A DNA stretch of 61,110 nt from contig JANLFO010000014.1 in NCBI GenBank assembly GCA_024653205.1, positions 1-61,110 of the forward strand. The letters are read 5' to 3'. Position 1 is the first letter of the stretch. The number at the start of each line of letters is the position of its first letter. Made by a program: the position numbers and the translations under genes. A model generated the notes under the pieces. That model was not told the DNA's origin and did no database searches. It worked only from the letters and a program-made list of their open reading frames with translations. This stretch comes from Clostridia bacterium (lineage in GTDB: Bacteria > Bacillota > DSM-521 > Neomoorellales > SLTJ01). Below, piece by piece: positions 44,033-53,542 of this stretch.

Positions 44033-45298
44033 CTACTTCTTCTTCGGCCAGTCCGGCTTCAGTATGGGCGGCGCAGTCCGGTTCTTGCCGGGATCGATGA
44101 CCTCCCAGTGGCCCTTCTGCCACTGGCCGATCTGGCCCAGGTGGCCGCGGAAGTAGCGGTCCGGATCGTACTTGAACGGACCCACGAAGGTATCGTACGT
44201 CTTGGTAGCCATAACCTCCCGGATCTTGCTCTGGTCCAGAGTCCCGGCCTCCTCTATAGCCTGCTGGAAGTGCTGCAGCGAGGAGTAATAGTAGAGCTGG
44301 CCCCAGTAGTCGTCCGGCTCCCGGTTAAAGTGTTTCTTGTAGAGTTCTACGAACTGCGCAGCACCCGGGCTGCTCTTCTCGTTCCAGGCCCCGCCGCCCA
44401 TTACTCCCTCTACGGCTTCTGCTCCGAAGGCATCACGATAGGTAGGAGCGTAGGGACCCACAGTGCAGAAGAAAGCCTTGAAATTGATGCCAAGCTCGAT
44501 GGCCTGCTGGGTAAGAAGCATGGTCTCTTCAGGATAGCAGAAGGCTATAAAGGCTTCGGCCCCCATGGACTTGGCCTCCTTCAGCAGCGGGGAAAGGTCC
44601 TTGCTGCCCAAGGGGAAGCTTTTAACCATCTTGATATCAAGGCCGGCCTTCTGCAACTCGGGAATCCCTACTTCCTTGTACTCCACGCCATGCAGGTCCT
44701 CGTGATGCACCACCGCTATGCTCTTTATGCCCAGTTCGTTCAGGATCTGGGCCAGTACGGGCATCTGGGAGCGGGAGAAGTTCAATACCTGGAAGAAGTA
44801 GGGCAGTTGGGGCATGATCTCTTCAAGCTTGACCGCGCCCCCGGGACCGCCGATCAGGATATACTGGTGCTTGTTGGCTATGGGAGCAGCAGCGTAGAGG
44901 AACCCCGTGCTCCACGGAGGCAGTACAAAGTCCACCTTGTCTTCCAGGATTAGCTTCTCCAGCAGCTTGGTCATGGTGCCCAGGTCGGATTTATCATCGT
45001 ATTTGACGTACTCAATGGGTAGCTTCTTGTCGTACTCTTTAACGTAAATGCCGCCCTGAGCATTCACCTCTTTGACCCACATCTCGTATACCGGCCCGCT
45101 GGTGGTGGCGACACCCATGGCCATGGGCCCGGAGAGCGAGATGGCCTGCCCGATGACGATCTTGTCTTTGGCCGGTTTGGCACTCGGTTCCGGAGCCGCC
45201 GCTTGCTGCTGCTTCTGGCCGGCGCACCCGGCTACCAAGGCCAGGACCAACACCACGCTCAACACCACCGACACCCAACGCAAACGCCTCTTGGTCAT
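44033..45298 (-). CDS. livK: ABC solute-binding lipoprotein (operon 2, LivK-like)
   Basis: 421 residues with a lipoprotein signal (LVAGC near residue 25). The mature domain starts KIVIGQAISLSGPMAMG. It contains VDFVLPPWSTGFLYAAAPIANKHQYILIGG and ends PPILKPDWPKKK. It is very similar, by eye over most of its length, to the orphan protein 57350-58609, including HHEDLHGVEY and DPDRYFRGHLGQIGQWQKG. The shared aromatic-rich, polar pocket region suggests a related ligand. It follows the UroD-type methyltransferase gene by about 125 bases. Confidence 0.93.
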   Translation of the reverse strand: MTKRRLRWVSVVLSVVLVLALVAGCAGQKQQQAAAPEPSAKPAKDKIVIGQAISLSGPMAMGVATTSGPVYEMWVKEVNAQGGIYVKEYDKKLPIEYVKYDDKSDLGTMTKLLEKLILEDKVDFVLPPWSTGFLYAAAPIANKHQYILIGGPGGAVKLEEIMPQLPYFFQVLNFSRSQMPVLAQILNELGIKSIAVVHHEDLHGVEYKEVGIPELQKAGLDIKMVKSFPLGSKDLSPLLKEAKSMGAEAFIAFCYPEETMLLTQQAIELGINFKAFFCTVGPYAPTYRDAFGAEAVEGVMGGGAWNEKSSPGAAQFVELYKKHFNREPDDYWGQLYYYSSLQHFQQAIEEAGTLDQSKIREVMATKTYDTFVGPFKYDPDRYFRGHLGQIGQWQKGHWEVIDPGKNRTAPPILKPDWPKKK

Positions 45299-45424
45299 AC
45301 CGGACGTTCCCCCCTCAAAGAATTGCCGAAGGACCGATTACCCTCCAACTTCCACGGAAGTGCGGACAGACCTACCCCCTCCTCCCGGTGCTCACCCCCC
45401 CACCCATCAAAGGTGGCCTACGGG

Positions 45425-46771
45425 TTACTGGTATTTCCCGTACTCAAAGGCCGCGTCTATCATGGCCCGGAGGTTTTCCGGCTTGATATCGTCCAGTACT
45501 CCGCCATTGGAGAGGATAAACCCGCCCTCACCGGCTACCTTTTCAACCAGATCCTTCACGTAGGCCCTTACGTCCTGGGGAGACCCGACCTTCAGCAGGG
45601 CCAGGGGCACGTTCCCGGCGATACAGGCCTTCCCTCCCAAAAGCTGCCTGGCCTTTACCATGTCGGTCTGGTCGAACAGCCAGATGATCCTTCCCTTCGG
45701 GAGGTCCGGATCGGCGAGAAAGTCAAGGCGCTGATTGTAGCTACCTTCCACGAAGACGAGCGGCACCAGGCCCTCATTGATCAGGCCCAGGAGTACCGCT
45801 TTAAAGCTTGGCCAGTAAAACTTAGCGAAGGCCTCGCGGGACAGGAAGCCATCCGCGCCCTTGTGGATGGGAATGAAGATGCAAGGACTTCCGCCGAACT
45901 GGGAGCTGTGGAGCCCCATATCGATGGCCAGCGGTACCAGCCGGTCCAGCGCCGCCAGTACCTTGTCCGGCCGCCGGAATATGTCCAGCATTATGCCGCG
46001 CGTACCCCGGAGGGTATCGCCCAGGGTGTCGAAGGGCGCCTTGGTGTAGCCGCCGAACAGTCCGGGCAGACCAAGCGTAGCCGTATTCTCCGCCTCCACG
46101 GCGCCGGCAGTCTGGATCCACTCCATCGCCGCCCGGCCGGCCTCGAGTAACTTCTCAAATGCCTGCTGAACCTCGGGAAGACCCATCATTACCATGAAGG
46201 GCCCCATGAAAGGTAGCTCCATCAGGTCGGTAAGCGGCATCATCATGCTGCAGGGTTTCAGGGCCCCAAAGATGCGGGGGAGATAGTAGCGAAGCCAGAA
46301 ATCGGAAGGGTCGCGAATAAAAAGATCGTATTCGTCTTCCCGCATGTACTCCTCCTCCACGCACTGGTACGGCGTGTCGGGAGGGGTACCGTGGCCCGGC
46401 CACCGGTAGAGCTGCAGGTCCAGAATCTCAAAGACCTTTCCCGCTCCAATCAGCACGCAGGTGGTCAGAGAGTCGGTGGCAAAGTCCCGGTTGAACTTCT
46501 TGAAGGCTTCGGCCAGTTTGCCGTAGTCGTACATGGCCTCCTGGGCCGTGACGCCGGCGTACTTCGGGGGGAAGAACCCTACCATCAGGGTCACCGGCAC
46601 CCGGTCCGGCTTTTTCAGCTCTATGGCGTCCACCAAGCGCTGCACGCGCTGCCGATAGGCTGCCCGAACCTCCTCGCTGGAGAAGGCTACGTTCTTGGCC
46701 TCCAGCCACGCCTCTACGCGCGCCCGATACTTCTCGTCGGGAGCCATCTGCTTCCAGTTTTCGGGAAACAT
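45425..46771 (-). CDS. Uroporphyrinogen-decarboxylase-type methyltransferase
   Basis: About 448 residues in the UroD/MtaA superfamily (PF01208), longer than the usual ~350. N-terminal RQRVQRLVDAIELKKPDRVP and the C-terminal KACIAGNVPLALLKVGSPQDVRAYVKDLVE ... ENLRAMIDAAFEYGKY match this group. Next to it is a cognate corrinoid protein (overlapping region at 46777), the normal partner of MtaA/CmuA-type methyl transferases. The H-x-C and Cys zinc ligands of MtaA are not apparent: the expected place reads VEGSYN and the last reads SNGGV. It may therefore use another metal set or reaction. ATG at 46771 follows GGGGAGGT. Substrate unknown. Confidence 0.85.
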   Translation of the reverse strand: MFPENWKQMAPDEKYRARVEAWLEAKNVAFSSEEVRAAYRQRVQRLVDAIELKKPDRVPVTLMVGFFPPKYAGVTAQEAMYDYGKLAEAFKKFNRDFATDSLTTCVLIGAGKVFEILDLQLYRWPGHGTPPDTPYQCVEEEYMREDEYDLFIRDPSDFWLRYYLPRIFGALKPCSMMMPLTDLMELPFMGPFMVMMGLPEVQQAFEKLLEAGRAAMEWIQTAGAVEAENTATLGLPGLFGGYTKAPFDTLGDTLRGTRGIMLDIFRRPDKVLAALDRLVPLAIDMGLHSSQFGGSPCIFIPIHKGADGFLSREAFAKFYWPSFKAVLLGLINEGLVPLVFVEGSYNQRLDFLADPDLPKGRIIWLFDQTDMVKARQLLGGKACIAGNVPLALLKVGSPQDVRAYVKDLVEKVAGEGGFILSNGGVLDDIKPENLRAMIDAAFEYGKYQ

Positions 46772-46776
46772 CGGCC

Positions 46777-47424
46777 TTACCTCCCCACCCACTTGCGGGC
46801 CAGATTAACCGCCTCTACTGCATCCTTGCCCCAGGCATCCGCACCCGTATAGGCCCGAACTTGATCGTTGGTGGCGGCTCCGCCGATCATGATCCTGACC
46901 TTATCCCGTAGTCCTGCCGCGGCCAGGGCCTCGACGGTTTCCTTCATGGGCTCGTAGGCCAGGGTTAAGAGACAACTCATCCCTACCACCTGGGCCTGGT
47001 GCTGACGTACCGCCTCCACGAACTTTTCCGCCGGCGCGTCCACCCCGATGTCGATAACCTCGAAGCCGTTCACGTCCAGCAGAAAAGAAACTATGTTCTT
47101 ACCGATGTCGTGGATGTCGCCCTTGACCGTGCCCAGGACCACTTTGCCCAGCCGGCTGACGCCACCCTCTTCCGGCGCCTGGCTCATCTTTTCTTTTACC
47201 ATGCCCGAAATCTGGGTCAATACTTCGCCGGCCAGCATGAGCTCGGGCAGGAAATACTCGCCCTTTTCAAACCGCTGCCCTACCACCTCCACCCCCTGGC
47301 GGCAAGCATCCAGTAGATCTATAGGCTTGGTGCCGAAGTCCAGCAACGTCCGAGCGATCTTAAGAGCTTCTTCCTCTCGGAGTTCGGCAATCGCCTCGGC
47401 CAGAGACTTGGTGTTGGTTTCCAT
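46777..47424 (-). CDS. Corrinoid protein of a methyltransferase system
   Basis: 215 residues. A helical cap domain (about 1-90, KIARTLLDFG...YFLPELMLAGEVL) is followed by a B12-binding Rossmann domain with the lower ligand motif DIHDIGK (near residue 104) and GMSCLLT and GGAATN loops. It holds the methyl group between the substrate methyltransferase and the MeTr-like protein. It is immediately upstream of the UroD-type gene (translation nearly coupled). A RACo-type reactivator lies at 19748-21724. Confidence 0.95.
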   Translation of the reverse strand: METNTKSLAEAIAELREEEALKIARTLLDFGTKPIDLLDACRQGVEVVGQRFEKGEYFLPELMLAGEVLTQISGMVKEKMSQAPEEGGVSRLGKVVLGTVKGDIHDIGKNIVSFLLDVNGFEVIDIGVDAPAEKFVEAVRQHQAQVVGMSCLLTLAYEPMKETVEALAAAGLRDKVRIMIGGAATNDQVRAYTGADAWGKDAVEAVNLARKWVGR

Positions 47425-47630
47425 TTTCTCTCTTCACCCTCCTCTTGCTTTCTGGTCTACAAGGCCTGTTTATTCTCCACTACATTCTCGAGTTCCTCCT
47501 TCACCTCCCCCCAGAGATAAAGCACTTATTCAAAAGCCCTAATACTATTCTTTAACTAATACTTCGATCTTCTCCCTGCGATTCCTTCCGGAAGTGACGG
47601 CGGAGTATCCACTACCGAGCCCAGTGTGGG

Positions 47631-49061
47631 CTAACCCAGACCATACTTGCGCAGCTTGTAATAAAAGGCACGGCGGCTTATGCCCAGTAGCCGAATGGCC
47701 TCCGACCGGTTGTTTCCCGCCCGGCGCAGGGCCAGCGCAATAGCCTCCCTTTCCACCTTTTCCAGGAGTTCGTCCAGCTTCAGCGCTTCGGAACCTCTGG
47801 TGACCGGTCCGGTTGCCAGAGTGTCGGACCAATAAGCTCGCAGGTACTCGGGCAGGTGCTCGGGCAGAATCACCCCGCCCTGGCACATCACCACCGCGTG
47901 TTCGATCACGTTGATCAGCTCCCTCACGTTTCCCGGCCAGGTATGCCTCTCGAAGACTTCCAGGACCGAAGGAGAAAAGGCCGCCTCCTTGGCGTAGAGA
48001 GAGGCGAAGTGGGCCAGAAAGTGGGCGGCCAGCGGGGGTATATCTGCCGGCCGTTCCCGCAGGGCGGGTACGAAGATGGGCACGACGTTCAGGCGGTAGT
48101 AAAGGTCGGCCCGGAACTGCTTTTCCTGAACCAGCACCTCCAGGTTCTTGTTGGTCGCGGCAATCAACCGGGTATTTATCCTCTTGGGCTTCACTCCTCC
48201 TACCCGCTCGATGGTCTTGGTTTCGATAGCGCGAAGGAGTTTGGCCTGCATATTCAGAGATAGATCGCCTATCTCATCCAGGAAGAGGGTGCCACCGTGG
48301 GCCTCCTCGAACTTACCCGGTTTTCCTTTGGGGCTGGCGCCGGTAAACGCCCCGGCCTCGTAACCGAACAGCTCGGACTCCAGAAGGCTCTCCGGAATGG
48401 CCGCGCAGTTAAGGGAAACGAACGGCCCCTGCGCCCTGGGGCTGGACCGGTGGATGGCTTCGGCGATTATTCCCTTGCCTACGCCGGTTTCCCCGCGCAG
48501 CATCACCGTACAGTCCGTCTTGGCCGCCAGGGCCGCCATATTCAGAGAATGCACAAAGGCCGGATCGTGGCCTACTATCCGGTTAAAGGGCTCGGGAAGG
48601 AGCTCTCGACTCACGGGAAGGCGGGACTGCTTTTTCCCTCGGGTGGTACAGGCCATCGAGGCCAAACGCTGTGACAAATGGTAAACGGGCGAGGAGGTAC
48701 CAATGCCGATAGCCCCTATTATGGTTCCCCGCTCGTCCCTCAGGGGCAGGCAGGTGGCCAGTATGCGATAGCCCAGGCTCTCGTCGTAGAGGTCTTCGTT
48801 ATAAACCGGCTGGCCGGTCTTCAAGGCCCGAACCAGCTTATCGTGGGGATTGCGGGCAACCAGGTTGCGCCCCAAAACTCTTCCCGCCTCGACGCCGACG
48901 ATTCTCTCGTACCCCTTGTTTACATACACTATCCGCCCCTCGGCGTCGATAACCATGATGGCGTCGTCGATATGGTCGAAGAACTCCGCCAGGTGCCGCC
49001 CCACCAGCCGGCTTAACAGCTCCGACTCCGGCCGACGGACAATCTCGATCTCCTTGGCCAC
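47631..49061 (-). CDS. Sigma-54-dependent activator with PAS domain
   Basis: 476 residues. N-terminal PAS domain (about 25-145, IDDAIMVIDAEGRIVYVNKGYERIVG), central AAA+ domain with Walker A GETGVGKG, the sigma-54 contact loop GAFTGA, Walker B GGTLFLDEIGDL, an Arg-finger segment, and a C-terminal Fis-type helix-turn-helix (NNRSEAIRLLGISRRAFYYKLRKYG). It should activate RpoN promoters on a PAS signal. GTG start behind GGAGGAACCA. The corrinoid, UroD and Liv genes follow after a 206-base gap in which no clear -24/-12 element was found. A candidate sigma-54 site elsewhere is at 2414. Confidence 0.94.
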   Translation of the reverse strand: MAKEIEIVRRPESELLSRLVGRHLAEFFDHIDDAIMVIDAEGRIVYVNKGYERIVGVEAGRVLGRNLVARNPHDKLVRALKTGQPVYNEDLYDESLGYRILATCLPLRDERGTIIGAIGIGTSSPVYHLSQRLASMACTTRGKKQSRLPVSRELLPEPFNRIVGHDPAFVHSLNMAALAAKTDCTVMLRGETGVGKGIIAEAIHRSSPRAQGPFVSLNCAAIPESLLESELFGYEAGAFTGASPKGKPGKFEEAHGGTLFLDEIGDLSLNMQAKLLRAIETKTIERVGGVKPKRINTRLIAATNKNLEVLVQEKQFRADLYYRLNVVPIFVPALRERPADIPPLAAHFLAHFASLYAKEAAFSPSVLEVFERHTWPGNVRELINVIEHAVVMCQGGVILPEHLPEYLRAYWSDTLATGPVTRGSEALKLDELLEKVEREAIALALRRAGNNRSEAIRLLGISRRAFYYKLRKYGLG

Positions 49062-49097
49062 TGGTTCCTCCGTCCCGCCTTTCCGAGGCTGTTTCCC

Positions 49098-49922
49098 CTA
49101 TAACTTAATCAGCTTGGCCGCTATCTCCGTCAACTGGGCTGCTTCCTTCTCCATATTGTTCAGTACGGCTGCCATTTGTTGGCTGGAAGAAGCCTGGTGT
49201 TCGGCCACACCGGATATCTGAACCACGCTGTCCAGAAATCCGGCTATGGCGCCCATGACCTGAGAAAGTTTGCCAGAAATTTCCTGAACGTTACGCTGGG
49301 TATTCTCCGCCAGCTTGCGTATTTCTGCCGCCACCACGCCGAAACCCCGCCCCTGGTCGCCGGCCCTGGCCGCCTCTATGGCGGCATTCAGGCCCAAGAG
49401 CCGGGTCATGGAAGCTATGTCCCGGATAAGCTGTAGCACCCCTTCCATACTCTGCATCTCGCTGCGGATATTCTCTGCCTTGCTGGAAAGCTCCGTGGCG
49501 GAAGCGGCCAACTCCTGAGCTTCTGAGGCCAGGGAGTTGGCCTCGTCGTTAATCACCGTCAGATTGTCCCGGATGCGACTGGCTATCCCCTGGACCTCGG
49601 CCTGCAGGTCGGTGCCCACCACGCATACCAGCGCCCCGACGACCTTGCCCTCTTCGTCCCGAATGGGGACCCCCATGCCCATATACGGAATGCCGCGCAC
49701 CTCTTTGGGCACCACGCGCACCTGGCGCTTTCCTGCCTTAAGGGCATGATCCGCTACCGAGCCTGGTAGTATGGGGTCGTTAAGCTGAACCCCGAGCTTA
49801 AAGGTTTCGCTTTCCATGTGCCATATATATTTCTCCAAATCGGTAACCGCCAGCGTGTATTCGGGTCCCAGCAATTCCCTAAAAAGAGGAGCCACCTTGA
49901 TAACCTGCTCCAGAGCATCCAT
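49098..49922 (-). CDS. Soluble methyl-accepting chemotaxis-type protein
   Basis: 274 residues, no membrane segment. An N-terminal sensor-like domain (about 1-115, with [14 protein letters not shown] and [24 protein letters not shown]) is followed by a short helical linker and an MCP signalling domain with the hairpin-tip sequence [33 protein letters not shown]. The signalling domain is shorter than in classical MCPs, so it may be a cytoplasmic receptor or non-chemotactic sensor. It is 36 bases upstream of the sigma-54 activator gene and probably co-transcribed with it. Confidence 0.9.
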   Translation of the reverse strand: MDALEQVIKVAPLFRELLGPEYTLAVTDLEKYIWHMESETFKLGVQLNDPILPGSVADHALKAGKRQVRVVPKEVRGIPYMGMGVPIRDEEGKVVGALVCVVGTDLQAEVQGIASRIRDNLTVINDEANSLASEAQELAASATELSSKAENIRSEMQSMEGVLQLIRDIASMTRLLGLNAAIEAARAGDQGRGFGVVAAEIRKLAENTQRNVQEISGKLSQVMGAIAGFLDSVVQISGVAEHQASSSQQMAAVLNNMEKEAAQLTEIAAKLIKL

Positions 49923-49937
49923 ACCAGGATCTCTCCT

Positions 49938-49956
49938 CGGTATTATAGTTTTACCG
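49938..49956 (-). promoter_or_regulatory. Dyad over a candidate -10 before the chemoreceptor gene
   Basis: CGGTA-N9-TACCG (49938-49942, 49952-49956) surrounds TATAAT (minus strand) about 20 bases before the start codon. A clear -35 was not found, so the promoter call is weak. Confidence 0.35.
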
Positions 49957-50000
49957 AACAGTCGGAAAGGAAAGGCTATCCACTATTCGGGTGACGCAAT

Positions 50001-50037
50001 GCGGTGGGCCCCCGCGTCGGAAATGGGAGCCCACCGC
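50001..50037 (-). terminator. Hairpin after the second AMP-ligase
   Basis: A 9-bp stem GCGGTGGGC/GCCCACCGC (50001-50009, 50029-50037) right after the ligase stop, without a strong T-tract. Confidence 0.5.
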
Positions 50038-50057
50038 CGTAACCGGCCCGCCCGGGC

Positions 50058-51680
50058 CTACAGCCCCAGCTTCTGGCGCTCCTCGGTTCTCACCTTCCGC
50101 CGCAGAATCTTGCCCGAGGGCGAGGTGGGAAGAGTATCCCTAAACTCGATCCAGTGCGGAACCTCATATGAGGCCAGACGTTCCTTGCACCATGCCAGCA
50201 GCTCCTCAGGCCGCACTCCCGGGCCTTCCCGGTTCAACACCACCAAAGCCTTGATCTTTTCCCCCACATCGGGATCGGGCAGGCCTATGGCGCACGCCGC
50301 AGAAACGGCCGGATGTTCGGTGAGCACCCGCTCCAGTTTTGACGGGACTACCCGGTAGCCCTTGTGCTTGATGATGTCCCCGGACCGGTCCAGGAAGTAC
50401 ACCCAGCCTTCCTCGTCTATGCGCAGGATATCGCCGGTACGATACCAAAGGCGCCCGTCCAGGGTGAGGAAGCGCTCGGCGGTTTCCTCGGGCTTGTTCC
50501 AGTAAGACCGCACCATGCAGTCCGAGGAGATCAGCAGTTCGCCCTGACCGGGAGGACCTACGGTCTCCATGCTATCCGGGTCTATCAACTTCACCTTCCA
50601 CACGGAGAGAGGCTTGCCCACGGTTCCGTCGGGGATCTTGCCCTCCGCCGGTGTCATGGTGATCCCGCCGGAAGCCTCGGTTGCACCCAAGCCCTGATAT
50701 ATATACCTGCCTACCTTCTGCTGCCACCGGTCAATAAGGGCCGGAGGGAGGTAGTCACCACCCGTATAGCACCATATCAGGGAACTCAGGTCATATTGGT
50801 CTACGGTCGGGTGCTCCAGTATCATGCGGAAGAAGGTAGGGGTGCCGAAGAGAGTGGTAATCCGATAGCGGTCGATGGCCTCCAACACCGTGTCAATACT
50901 CATGGAGGGTAGGAGTACCAGGGTATCGCCGGCCAGGAGCGCTCCCAATCCGATGTTCTGGCCCAAAACGTGGTACAGCGGCGAACCCTGCAGAACCACG
51001 TCCCGGCCTATGGGAATCAAGGGTTTGCTGCCTGCCCGCTGCACGTCCGCCGCCTGGAGAAACACATCGTGGGCAAGGGGTACTCCTTTCGGCAGCCCGG
51101 TGGTACCGCTGGTGTAAAGGATTTCCGCCAGATCTCCCGGCGCGATGCCCCCATAGGGTGGCGCCTCGCCGCCGTCCCGCAGGAGGTTCACATAAGCCTT
51201 CACCTTTTCGCCCTGGGGTAGTTGCTTGCCCTGGGCGGCGGCCACCTTGGCGTCGAGTATCCCCCGCCAACCGGGCAGCATCTCCGCCGTGGTGGTAACC
51301 ACTATGTGGCGGAGACTGCGCTCCTCGGCGATCTCCGCCACATTCTCGAAGTTGGCATCGGTGCAGAATACCACCTGTGCCCCGCTGTCGGCGGTGATGT
51401 AGTTGAGGTCGTGCGAACCGTAAAAGTGCGTTACCGGAACCGCCACCGCTCCCAGGCGCTGAACGGCGAACCAGGTAATCACCCACTGGGGGCAGTGCGA
51501 CATGTAGACGATAACGCGGTCCCCTTTACGTATTCCCAACCCGCACATGGCGCCCGCCAGGCGCTCGCAGAGAGACCTCAGCTCCGCGTACGTGAACTCC
51601 GTTCCCTGATAGATCAGTGCGGTACGGGCAGGAAATCTCTCGGCCGCTTCTACAAACGTTTCCCATACAGAGGCCCTCAC
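50058..51680 (-). CDS. AMP-forming acyl-CoA ligase (paralogue 2)
   Basis: 540 residues, ANL superfamily. Motifs: P-loop YTSGTTGLPKG, YQGLGATEASGG, YRTGDILRIDEEG and catalytic Lys in SPSGKILRRKVR. GTG at 51680 behind GAAGGAGG is chosen; a longer in-frame start at 51734 lacks one. It is related to 32421-34061, sharing KHKGYR, the YWNKPEET stretch and EVPHWIEFRDTLP. It sits upstream of the chemoreceptor/sigma-54 pair, after the thiolase operon. It should activate a carboxylate for the beta-oxidation genes upstream. Confidence 0.94.
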   Translation of the reverse strand: MRASVWETFVEAAERFPARTALIYQGTEFTYAELRSLCERLAGAMCGLGIRKGDRVIVYMSHCPQWVITWFAVQRLGAVAVPVTHFYGSHDLNYITADSGAQVVFCTDANFENVAEIAEERSLRHIVVTTTAEMLPGWRGILDAKVAAAQGKQLPQGEKVKAYVNLLRDGGEAPPYGGIAPGDLAEILYTSGTTGLPKGVPLAHDVFLQAADVQRAGSKPLIPIGRDVVLQGSPLYHVLGQNIGLGALLAGDTLVLLPSMSIDTVLEAIDRYRITTLFGTPTFFRMILEHPTVDQYDLSSLIWCYTGGDYLPPALIDRWQQKVGRYIYQGLGATEASGGITMTPAEGKIPDGTVGKPLSVWKVKLIDPDSMETVGPPGQGELLISSDCMVRSYWNKPEETAERFLTLDGRLWYRTGDILRIDEEGWVYFLDRSGDIIKHKGYRVVPSKLERVLTEHPAVSAACAIGLPDPDVGEKIKALVVLNREGPGVRPEELLAWCKERLASYEVPHWIEFRDTLPTSPSGKILRRKVRTEERQKLGL

Positions 51681-51788
51681 GGGTAAACCTCCTTCGCGCT
51701 TTGTACTGAGCCGGCTCGGGGGCAAGTTCCGCACGCGATCCGCATTTGCGATGGTGCCGGCTCCCCGATTTACGGGCCGCCCGGCCCC

Positions 51789-51842
51789 TGCCCTTCCTCG
51801 CTTCTCACTTGACAGCGAGGCCGGCCGCAGGGGCCGGCGCGC
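51789..51842 (-). terminator. Compound hairpin between the DUF35 and ligase genes
   Basis: Outer arms CCGGCCCCTGC and GCAGGGGCCGG enclose an inner CCTCGCT/AGCGAGG stem. It lies just after the DUF35 gene and before the ligase, where it may end the upstream operon. No T-run. Confidence 0.4.
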
Positions 51843-51852
51843 CCTATTTGAG

Positions 51853-52332
51853 CTATCTCACCGGTTCAAAGGCGTAGAACACACGTTCCCTCTCTTCTAT
51901 CCCGTTCCGCGTCTCCACTAACGACGGAGGGAGAGGGAATACCACCATACGCACCTCGTCACCCTCTTTGAGCTCTCCGGCCTTACAGTTGACTATCCGC
52001 GTGGTAAACCTGAGCTCGCCCTGAAGGTCAATAATTGCTAGAATGTGCGGAGCTTCAAATCCCTGGGGTACGCCTTGGTACTGCTCCACAAACACCAGCA
52101 CCTTTCCCCGGGTAGGTAAGTCCACCCACTCCAGGTCGTCGCTGGTGCAGTACGGGCACATCACCCGTGGCGGATACATGCGCTGGCCGCAGGAACGACA
52201 ACGGGTAGTAGTCAAGCGTCCTTCCCGAAGGTGCTCGTAGAACTTGTAGTTGCGGTTGAACTCCTTGCTCTGCTGGGAATAGAGGTCCATGGTAGCCGCG
52301 TACTTGCCTTCCAGATACGGTATGCCGATCAA
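51853..52332 (-). CDS. Zn-ribbon/OB-fold acyl-CoA accessory protein (DUF35)
   Basis: 159 residues. A rubredoxin-like zinc ribbon (CRSCG...CPYC, about 45-62) precedes an OB-fold (GKVLVFVEQYQGVPQGFEAPHILAIIDL...). DUF35/ChsH2-type proteins pair with thiolase-like proteins and help bind acyl-CoA. Here it overlaps the thiolase stop by four bases, so the two are translated together. Confidence 0.9.
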   Translation of the reverse strand: MIGIPYLEGKYAATMDLYSQQSKEFNRNYKFYEHLREGRLTTTRCRSCGQRMYPPRVMCPYCTSDDLEWVDLPTRGKVLVFVEQYQGVPQGFEAPHILAIIDLQGELRFTTRIVNCKAGELKEGDEVRMVVFPLPPSLVETRNGIEERERVFYAFEPVR

Positions 52333-53504
52333 TCCTTATCCCTCCCGTAGATCACCACGGTATGGGTGGCAATGCCGCCACTGAGGTTATGCGTGAGACC
52401 AAACCTGGCCCCCTCCACCTGGCGTGCCGCCCGACCCTGAAGCTGCTTCATGATCTCGATGCCCTGGCGAATACCGGTGGCTCCGAACGGGTGACCGCAG
52501 CTCAGCAGACCCCCGTCGGTGTTGACCGGCACCTGGCCGCCGAAGTCGGACTTGCCCTCCTGGATGAAACGGCCGCCCTCACCCTTTTCACAGAAGCCCA
52601 GGTCTTCGTACTCAATAATCTCGGAGATGGTGAAGCAGTCGTGGGTTTCGGCCACGTCAATGTCCGAAGGCCTTATTCCCGCATCCCGATAGGCCTTCTG
52701 GGCAGCGATCTTGAGGGATTCCCAGGTGGTCCAGTTGGGCATGTTGGCGCTCATGTTGTGAACGGAGGCCTGGGCGGTGCCGCGAATGTACACCAGCGGC
52801 CGATCGGTGAGATCCTTGGCTTTCTCCTCGCAGGCCAGAATGACCGCCGCTCCGCCGTCGGTGAGGGCGCAGCAGTCGTAGAGCTTCAAGGGCGGCACAA
52901 TGGGCCTGGCGCTCATGGCCGTGTCCAAGTCGATGGGCTGACGAAACTGACCCATGGGGTTGTTCATGCCGTTGCGCCGGTTCTTCACCGATACCATAGC
53001 CAGCTGTTCCTCGGTGGTTCCGTACTGTTTCATGTGCTGCTTGGCCACCAGGGCGAAGATCGGCGGCGGCAGACCGATGCCGTGGGGGGCGTCGAACTCG
53101 TGATCCTGAGAGGCCAGTTCGGAATAGAATGTTTCCCACCTCTGCGGCATGTAGGTCTTCTCGGCCCCGATGACCATCACCACATCGGCCGCGCCGCTCT
53201 TGATCAGGCCGTAAGCCAGGATGATTCCTCCGCTGCCGCTGCCGCACAATACCTCGCACCTGATGCATATACTCCTGGGCTTAATACCCACATGCTCGGC
53301 TACCAGGGGAGCCAAATGGGTCTGGAAGGCCCGCCTTTCTGGATAGGCGCTGGCCACGATTATCCCGTCTATGTCCTTGGGCTTTACGGCCGGATTGTCC
53401 TCGTAACAGGCCTTGGCCGCCTCCTGGAAGATTTCCCTCAGCGAAGCCTCCCGCACCCCGAACTGCGACATCCCACCGGCGATTATGCACACGTTCCTGT
53501 CCAT
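52329..53504 (-). CDS. Thiolase-family acyl-CoA acetyltransferase (SCP-x-like)
   Basis: About 391 residues. The nucleophile Cys is in VLCGSGSGG (near residue 86). The His is in SCGHPFGATGIRQ. The usual second Cys motif at the C-terminus is replaced by HNLSGGIATHTVVIYG, typical of the thiolase-like/SCP-x group paired with DUF35 proteins. It could cleave or form a C-C bond in a beta-ketoacyl-CoA. The ATG at 53504 is chosen (AAGGTGG five bases upstream); a GTG at 53519 is also possible. It is followed by the overlapping DUF35 gene. Confidence 0.9.
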   Translation of the reverse strand: MDRNVCIIAGGMSQFGVREASLREIFQEAAKACYEDNPAVKPKDIDGIIVASAYPERRAFQTHLAPLVAEHVGIKPRSICIRCEVLCGSGSGGIILAYGLIKSGAADVVMVIGAEKTYMPQRWETFYSELASQDHEFDAPHGIGLPPPIFALVAKQHMKQYGTTEEQLAMVSVKNRRNGMNNPMGQFRQPIDLDTAMSARPIVPPLKLYDCCALTDGGAAVILACEEKAKDLTDRPLVYIRGTAQASVHNMSANMPNWTTWESLKIAAQKAYRDAGIRPSDIDVAETHDCFTISEIIEYEDLGFCEKGEGGRFIQEGKSDFGGQVPVNTDGGLLSCGHPFGATGIRQGIEIMKQLQGRAARQVEGARFGLTHNLSGGIATHTVVIYGRDKD

Positions 53505-53542
53505 GCTTACCACCTTCACCTCCAGGTTGACCTTTTGGACTT

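Noticed and set aside
47425-47630. Sigma-54 site before the corrinoid gene
   Set aside because: No element with GG-N10-GC and flanking consensus was found, despite the adjacent sigma-54 activator gene.
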